Origin: Lepas anatifera
Taxonomy: Eukaryota; Arthropoda; Thecostraca; Lepadidae
NCBI GenBank assembly: GCA_034440635.1
Contig: JAOTON010002205.1
Span: 558,001 to 622,000 of the forward strand
Length of the DNA: 64,000 bases
Direction of reading: 5' to 3'
Shown here: positions 57,897 through 64,000 of the stretch, piece by piece
How positions within the stretch are numbered: the first letter of the stretch is position 1
Layout of the letters: every line of letters starts with the position of its first letter
Notes under the pieces: model-generated
Databases searched by the model: none
What the model saw: the letters and a program-made list of their open reading frames with translations, nothing else
Told to the model about the DNA's origin: nothing
Position numbers and translations under genes: made by a program

Positions 57897-58985
57897 GAAA
57901 CCTGAGCTTAGCCATTAGAGCTATTGAGATCCAGCAAAAATCATTTGACAGGAAAATGCCAGAACTTTCTCTGCTATGTGGAACATAATAGCCTCCCGCC
58001 AGTGGTTTGATCTCCAGAGGGTACCTCGTGACTTAATATGGCCGGAGGCCTCGAAAGGTGAGAAAGTGACCGTGCTGTATATCAAATGAAAACTGGTGAC
58101 GAGACATGCACGATGACCTTTGATTTAGTGTTGTAGCCTAATTAGGTAAAAAAATTCTTAGAAATTCTGTTTTTGACCTCTGGTGACCTCTGATGATCTC
58201 AGATAGGTCAAAGGGCAACATCGCCCCCAGGATTCATTAACGGGTGTCCAAGAACGCTTGTCTGAGCAAATTGAGCATTTACGATTATTTTGTGGCTTTT
58301 AGCTCATAAGACAGCTTTTCCCATGTTTTTTCTATGGAAGAGGTTACCTGGTGACCTGACCTCAGGTCACCAAATCGAAGAAGCCCGAAGATAAATTTTG
58401 TAGACCCCGGAGGGTTCATTAAGTGTCGAAAGTTTTTAATCGATCGGCTTAGAAATGTAGCCATGGTAGAGCTCAAAAGTTAAAGTGAGGTGACCTTGGT
58501 TGACCTCGCCTGTTAATCTGACCTAGGGTGACCCGGGGTAATAAATTTCAGGGATGATGGGAAAATAATGGGGTAAGAGGTAGATTCCTCAACCGCGGTG
58601 CTTCCCCTCGTTGTTTTTCTGTTGTTTTGAAAAAAACCTTAGGGGCACCATCGATTTCATTATCCTAGGTGGAGCGAGGGTTAAGGAAGATTTTTGGATT
58701 TTGAGGCTTTGTGTCGCGTTCCCCGTACGTAGCTTGAATTTAAAACATGTTATGACCTCAGTTCGGCTTTTTTAGCCTTTAGTAATCTTTTGTGGCATTT
58801 TCAAACGTGTTTAAACTTGGCCTACGATAATCTCGCAGTGAATTTTGCTCAGCATACTCATTATTTTAGCTCTTTTATAATGAAGAAGTTTTAGGCACTA
58901 AAAACAAATCATTGGTGATTTTTAGTGGTACATTGCATTGCATGGGACTGGTTCAGAGCTCAAGAGTAATCCTTAGAAATGAAAG
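57897..58985. other. GGTCA-rich unassigned repeat sequence
   Basis: Many TGACCT/AGGTCA words (e.g. GACCTCTGGTGACCTCTGA) but no clear ends and no gene. Confidence 0.45.
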
Positions 58986-58989
58986 GAAC

Positions 58990-59470
58990 TAGTTCAGAGT
59001 CCACATCATTTAAATGAACTATTCACAAGCGATTCTGAATCATTTACGCCAATATAGTGAGTTTATAATCATCTGTCACTGCTTTCACCCCCTTCAAGGT
59101 CAAATTAGTTCAAAGGTTGAAAAAGGTCAGGTCCGTTTTGGAAGAAAAACTTCTTGTTCGGTGTCATTTTCACGCAAATTGACTATTCATAAGAAATTTT
59201 GCATCAGTTACGCCAAGTGTCTGCTTCATCATCTGTTATTGCTTACACCCCCTTCAAGGTAAAATAAGGTCTAATTTCGAAAAGGTAATGTCTATGAATT
59301 ATGCAAACCAACTAGTTAAGTGTCCATATCATTCAAATTGACTATTCATTAACCGTTCTGCATTATTTACTCCAAGTTAGTTTGCTTTTTCAATTGATTT
59401 TGCTTATCCCCTTTCGAGGTAAAAAAGGTCACAAGTCGAAAAAGGTTAAGCCCGTATCGGACGCAAGTCA
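58990..59470. repeat. Three-unit ~162-bp satellite-like tandem repeat
   Basis: The block ACTATTCA(C/T)(A/T)A followed by TTCTGCATCATTTACGCCAA recurs near 59018, 59180 and 59340, each followed about 60 bases on by a CCCCTTCAAGGT variant. Confidence 0.65.
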
Positions 59471-60329
59471 AATAATTTGGTGTTTTGAAATAATTCTCAT
59501 TTAGAAATACCGAATTGAAACACGCATCTGTAGTCGATATTCGACACAGAGTTATCACTGAGGTCACGCAAGGTCAAATAAAGGTCATTGAGTGTAAAAA
59601 ATTCATAGAAGGTCTAACGTGATAAAAATGAACCTCGAAGACTGGACGAAAATATCCTGGGACAGTTCATGAGCAAATGATGCAAAAGAACGATAAGAGT
59701 CTGGAGCATTCACCTGAAAACGGGTACAGGCGCCCAAATGACCCCAACATGCCTCCACTCTTGAGGTCATAACTCAGTGGCCTTGAAGGGTAGGAACAAT
59801 TCTTTGCAAGATGTCTGCAATGAATGCGTCAGAGGCTATACAATATTTCAAGAGTCTAACTTAAGGAGCTCGTTTTCAATTCCTGAAAAACCTGAGGGGG
59901 TTGCAACACCCCCTGTACGTGTAAGGGTTAAAACCCCCTATGGCGTTGACGGGAAAGAAATTGGTTGAAAAGTACATGGCTCCCCTCTTAAATTCGGACG
60001 TTCCGTCGTCACTGGCATTAACCATACCGTGAGTTACTATGGTACAGCTCCATAGTGGCACCTAGTGTCATGTTTCGAAAGTAAGAAGAACTGTATTTTG
60101 TGCGAAAGCCATATTTTTATTACTTTACCTAAAATATTATTTCCAAAGGTAAAAATTCTTTTACACGAATTTATAAATTTCACTGTACTGCGGGTCAAGG
60201 TCACCGTTCAAAAACTAGGTTACGAGGTCATGATGTCAATTTTGCAGAAATATAAAAATTGAAGATAGCCAAATTAAAATATGCTAAATGGTGAAAAAAG
60301 TGTAAAATATCGACACAATCATTAAAAAA

Positions 60330-61130
60330 TGGCAGAACTATAGGCTTTCAAAATATTTTATATTTATATTTGACATACACAGCATCTCCACTATCCATGT
60401 GGCTATTCTGACGCCGGTCGTAATGAAGATGAGGGACATGTAAATGACAAACTTAAGCAAAAACACACTGTAGGATAAGGATAAGGATAGGATGGTTGAT
60501 GGGGAAGGACAAGGATTATCCACGGGGAGGGTCGCCACAGGCGCCGCGCTCAACCCATGGAGTGAGGTAGTGGGACTTGATGAAGGGATCCGGTGAAAAC
60601 AAAACATGGAAAACAACAAACAAACAAGGCGTGACGATGACGGTGATGATGAATTATTCTCGTTATTTGTCGACTGGTTTCTCTTTTCATTCTTCGCTTT
60701 TGTCTTCGTGATTCCTTGTTTTCGTTTCTCAGGTCTTAAAAGATGATGATGTTGAATGTTCGGTTGATACATATTCTTAGAGACCACTCCACATGCAAAT
60801 CGTGTAGGTGCTCTCAAACTTAAGTTGTTCCAATATGTGTGCTCCTTGGGTATTTCTGTTTTCCTTTAAAATGTTGTCTTCAAGTTATACATCACTTTTT
60901 TCTGTGTTCCTCTATTAGCCTTGCCTTCAAGTTGTATGCATCTTGAATCTTGTATTATAAGTTTAGTCTGGAAATGATATAAACCGGTCAAGGCCTTCAT
61001 CGTTAGCGAACGTTGGCAGCGGACAATATTTTCAGTTTCTGATCCGGATACTTCTTTTTCCAAGCGGCACTAAAAATCACGTGGGTCGCAGCGAAAAATC
61101 GAGCGAAAAATTAAGCAGCTAAATAATGAT
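60330..61130. other. Extra sequence splitting the right inverted arm
   Basis: Not matched in the left arm; contains a 159-codon leftward frame of low complexity that I do not support as a gene. Likely another insertion, ends not resolved. Confidence 0.4.
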
Positions 61131-61397
61131 GGACGACCAAAAGTCAGGAAATATTCCATATTTTATCTTGCTGTATCTCCTCCCACAAGTGTTGGAGGCA
61201 AAACAATGCCTACATGGTGACCCCCAAAAATTCCGGAGGCTATATCTGCCATACCAAATTTTAGTAATTTTGTTTGACGCCATGGTTAGATTTTACACCT
61301 TTGAAACTCCCTTAACATCAATTTTGGAGAGAATCAAAAATAGAAGGGTTTTATTTTACGAAACTTTTGGTCGATTTATGGCGGAATGACCCAGAGG

Positions 61398-61512
61398 TAA
61401 AACCTGGACTGCAAGGGTGACCGGTCACCCAGCGGGGCCGACCGAGGGTCACGTGACCTGCACCAACGACACCGCTCCGCCTTCTCCGGCTAGCAAGTCC
61501 GGATATACATCA
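61398..61512 (-). repeat. Right LTR of the gypsy element, second part
   Basis: TAAAACCTGGACTGCAAGGG to CCGGATATACATCA matches the end of the 50399 LTR. Followed by the GATAT target duplication. Confidence 0.87.
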
Positions 61513-61517
61513 GATAT

Positions 61518-62995
61518 ATAGCTATAATTTTAGACATGTTTGCTTCAAAGTATTCCGTCATGGCTGAGAAAATCTCATTCTGTGCACGATATTGTACAGA
61601 ATGAGACTTACCTCTGTCAAGCGATGAACGTTTGTTCAGAGGCTCCTGTGAAAATCCTTCCAATCTTTTTAAGCGCCCCTAATCTGTGCTCGAAGTGAGC
61701 TGAAAACGATCTTTAGAACACGTGAGTGACTGTATCCAACAGTAACAGATGCTTCTCACTACTTCATCAACTTTGCATAGCAAGGGCTGTTCTGCGCTGC
61801 CAAAGTTGGGGCTTCAGTGCATGTTGCCGTCCTCAAGCTGACACACATGTCCTGGTTTTGGCCACCAGTACAATGAATGCCTGAACTGTCGCAGACCCAG
61901 TATGCTTCTTCACTCTCACTTGCTTTCAGCGGAGTCTGTCGGTCATCAGACTCAGCTTAAGCTTCTCCTCTTGATCCGTTATCACCGCTAGGTCTGTCGA
62001 TGTGGCTCCTCCCGTAAACCATGCCAAATGCAGCGTGACTTCTTCAGGTCCCTCAGGTCAAAACCTGAGTTGGATCGATGTAGAAACACGTGCCAACGTA
62101 AAGTCAAAAGAGTCAGCTATTTCTCTCAAATTTCTCTCGGATCACGACGCCAAAGCTTTGTGGTCAGCTCTGCGTGCAATGGCAGGAACACAGAAGATGG
62201 CACGAAGAAACGGCAAGTTTTCTCAATGGCAGGTCGAGCACGCGCACACAATCTCCGGATACGCTTTGACGTGGGATCAAAATACACGGGGTTTCGAATG
62301 ATTCGGCAGCTAAAGCTCCCATATTCTTGGTTATTTCTGGTGGCAGAATATATTGATTCCTAGAATAAAATGAAACTTTGAAGAGGATATTAATAGCTCT
62401 TTGAATTTCGCGGCTAGAATAGGTCGAGCACCTATGGTAAAATGATGCTTTGTGGTATAAAAAAGATCCCACTTGTAACACCATATTGGTATCATACCTA
62501 AGCTTCTTCCCATCATGTTTAGAAGCCGAGAATCATCTTAAGCTGTCAAGGCCTACAAAAACACTTCCTATGCTGTAATTATGCTGGGAAGAGGATCTAA
62601 TGAGAGCAAGCATGCTCAAATGTTCCTTCATAAGGTTTCATGGCATCATTTTATGCTCGAGTAGACCGTGATTCCGGATTAGATAGAGCACATAGGAATA
62701 AAAATTTCTCTCAGTGCAGGATGATGATGGCAACTTTTCCCGTGTATTATGTTTCCAGCAAAACACCAATTTTGACGGAAACTCAGCGGGCGCTTGGGTT
62801 AGAGGTTGATGTAGAAGATGAAAATAGTCACAATTTGTTAACTCGTCAGAACTCCTCGGTTACATATGCAACTTCTTGAGGATTACCATATTTATTTTTG
62901 ATTTCCGTGATCGAGGCCTGTCAGTTCAGCCGCGATACAGCAATATATCATAAGCAATTTGCATTTAACAGGATATACAAAGTATGGTTACAATC
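61518..62995. other. Unassigned
   Basis: No gene or repeat I can support; short open frames only. Confidence 0.4.
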
Positions 62996-62997
62996 AT

Positions 62998-63255
62998 TGG
63001 CAGACGCAGGGGGAATTCCGGCCATGTCCCCGCCCCTTCAAATCGCTGGAGGGGGAAAATTTCTTTTGGCCCCAAAAGCCAGCTACATTTTGGGGAAAAA
63101 GTGTCTACACTAGGTCTTTAGAGCAAAAAATACTCGCTACCACCCCCTCCCCCCAGGAGAGCGATCATGTACCCCTCCCCCAGGAGGAGAGGCAGACATG
63201 GGTTTGGCACCCACCAAATCTCGGGTCGGCGTCCGCCCCTCGTTACAATCCATGA
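62998..63255. mobile_element. GCTGGAGGGGGAAAA repeat, copy 2
   Basis: CCATGTCCCCGCCCC, TCGCTGGAGGGGGAAAATTT and TTTTGGCCCC match 44440-44590. Outer GGCAGACGCAGGGGG and GGCGTCCGCCCC may be its ends. Confidence 0.5.
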
Positions 63256-63259
63256 AAAT

Positions 63260-64000
63260 TATATAGTAGTCTCACTTTGAAAGCAAATAGTTTTATAGCA
63301 GTGTCACAACTAAACAAATATATCTTTAACATTTTGAAACTAATCATTATCTTTTTTGTCCATGTCAAGCGCAGTTATACATTTTACTTGCTTACTTTTA
63401 ATGTGTCTTTGAGTATGGCGTCAATCACCTTGCATGTAAATGTTTTTAGTATTGGCGACTCCGCTTGTTAGTGGTGCGCAGCCTCTGTTTGATATTGAAT
63501 TGTATGAAGAAAAATGAATTGACACAAACCCTTTTTCTTTATGGAGTTCTGTATCAAAATTATTAATGATAATAATTCGGATTAATTGTTCGTAACTACA
63601 GTCAATGAACTCTCCTTCACGAGTATAGGTATGAAACGTCTAAATGTCTGTGGTAATAGGCATTTTGCAGAACGACAGTGGCCCGTTTTGTCCGGACCGG
63701 AAGTACGTCGAAATTCAACAAACTTGTTTCCGACCTGGAGTGAAATGATTACCCGAGCGAACACGAGGCGCCTGCAAAGTATGCCTCTATCTTAGAAAAA
63801 AGTTATATACGAACCTGCTCGACCCAGTCCGGCGGTATTACCGCTTTTGGCGAGGCTATAACTCTACGAGTAACTGTAGCAAGGGCGTGAAAGAAGGAAA
63901 GGAAAGCTACCATCGGGTAGCTGAGACTTTCAATTGAATAAATTCTATTTTCAAGCAGTACCTTTACCGTAAATAGCTGCATACCAAGCGTGTGCGTTTC
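63260..64000. other. Unassigned
   Basis: AT-rich; nothing supported. Confidence 0.4.

Noticed and set aside
60338..60817. 159-residue leftward protein
   Set aside because: Low-complexity Ser/Asn/Lys sequence within nested transposon DNA; no recognisable domain.
61990..62365. 99- and 111-codon overlapping frames
   Set aside because: No homology, no splice context, overlapping each other in different frames.

Overview
This window is eukaryotic nuclear DNA, most likely from an arthropod and probably a crustacean. The genes are split into GC-rich exons with GT-AG introns. The repeats include non-LTR retrotransposons, a Ty3/gypsy element, a Penelope-like element, tRNA-derived SINEs, TTAA-type MITEs and long (TA)n tracts. 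A clip-domain serine protease homologue of the arthropod immune type is present. The species cannot be fixed from sequence alone.

Left third (1-27220). Two conserved ribosome-biogenesis genes diverge from a shared 2.4-kb region. NOC3L (nucleolar complex protein 3) runs leftward from about 13488. Eleven exons can be placed with consistent splice phases, and the C-terminal exon(s) lie beyond the left edge. DCAF13 (WDSOF1/Sof1, an SSU-processome WD40 protein) runs rightward from 15911 to 27219. It is complete in eight exons and encodes 447 residues. NOC3L has one apparent one-base frameshift (about 4543). Both genes act in the nucleolus, on large- and small-subunit pre-rRNA processing respectively.

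The most unusual signal is in these two genes. Six of the seventeen introns I can define carry a minisatellite at or beside the 3' splice site. In three of them (NOC3L exon at 1187, DCAF13 exons 5 and 7) the repeat unit contains the acceptor AG plus the first coding bases of the exon. The intron is therefore filled with copies of its own exon start. I saw no such repeat at a 5' splice site.

Middle (27220-45600). This is a transposon graveyard. It holds three LINE-type reverse transcriptase elements in different states of decay (29.8-32.0 kb, 33.9-35.2 kb, 36.9-41.9 kb), a Penelope-like element with RT and GIY-YIG remnants (43.2-44.0 kb), and several MITEs.

Right (45600-64000). A serine protease homologue gene (clip domain, catalytic Ser replaced by Gly) has a TATA/CRE promoter, a 5'UTR intron, one coding exon (46707-48107) and a poly(A) signal. 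Beyond it lies a nested transposon complex. An internally deleted Ty3/gypsy element (50399-61512, 5-bp target duplication, 171-bp LTRs) is interrupted in gag by a 2.66-kb TIR element. One of its LTRs is interrupted by a 5.4-kb transposon with long inverted repeats, which itself hosts a TTAA MITE and other repeats. Many of the MITEs are densely packed with AGGTCA/TGACCT half-sites.
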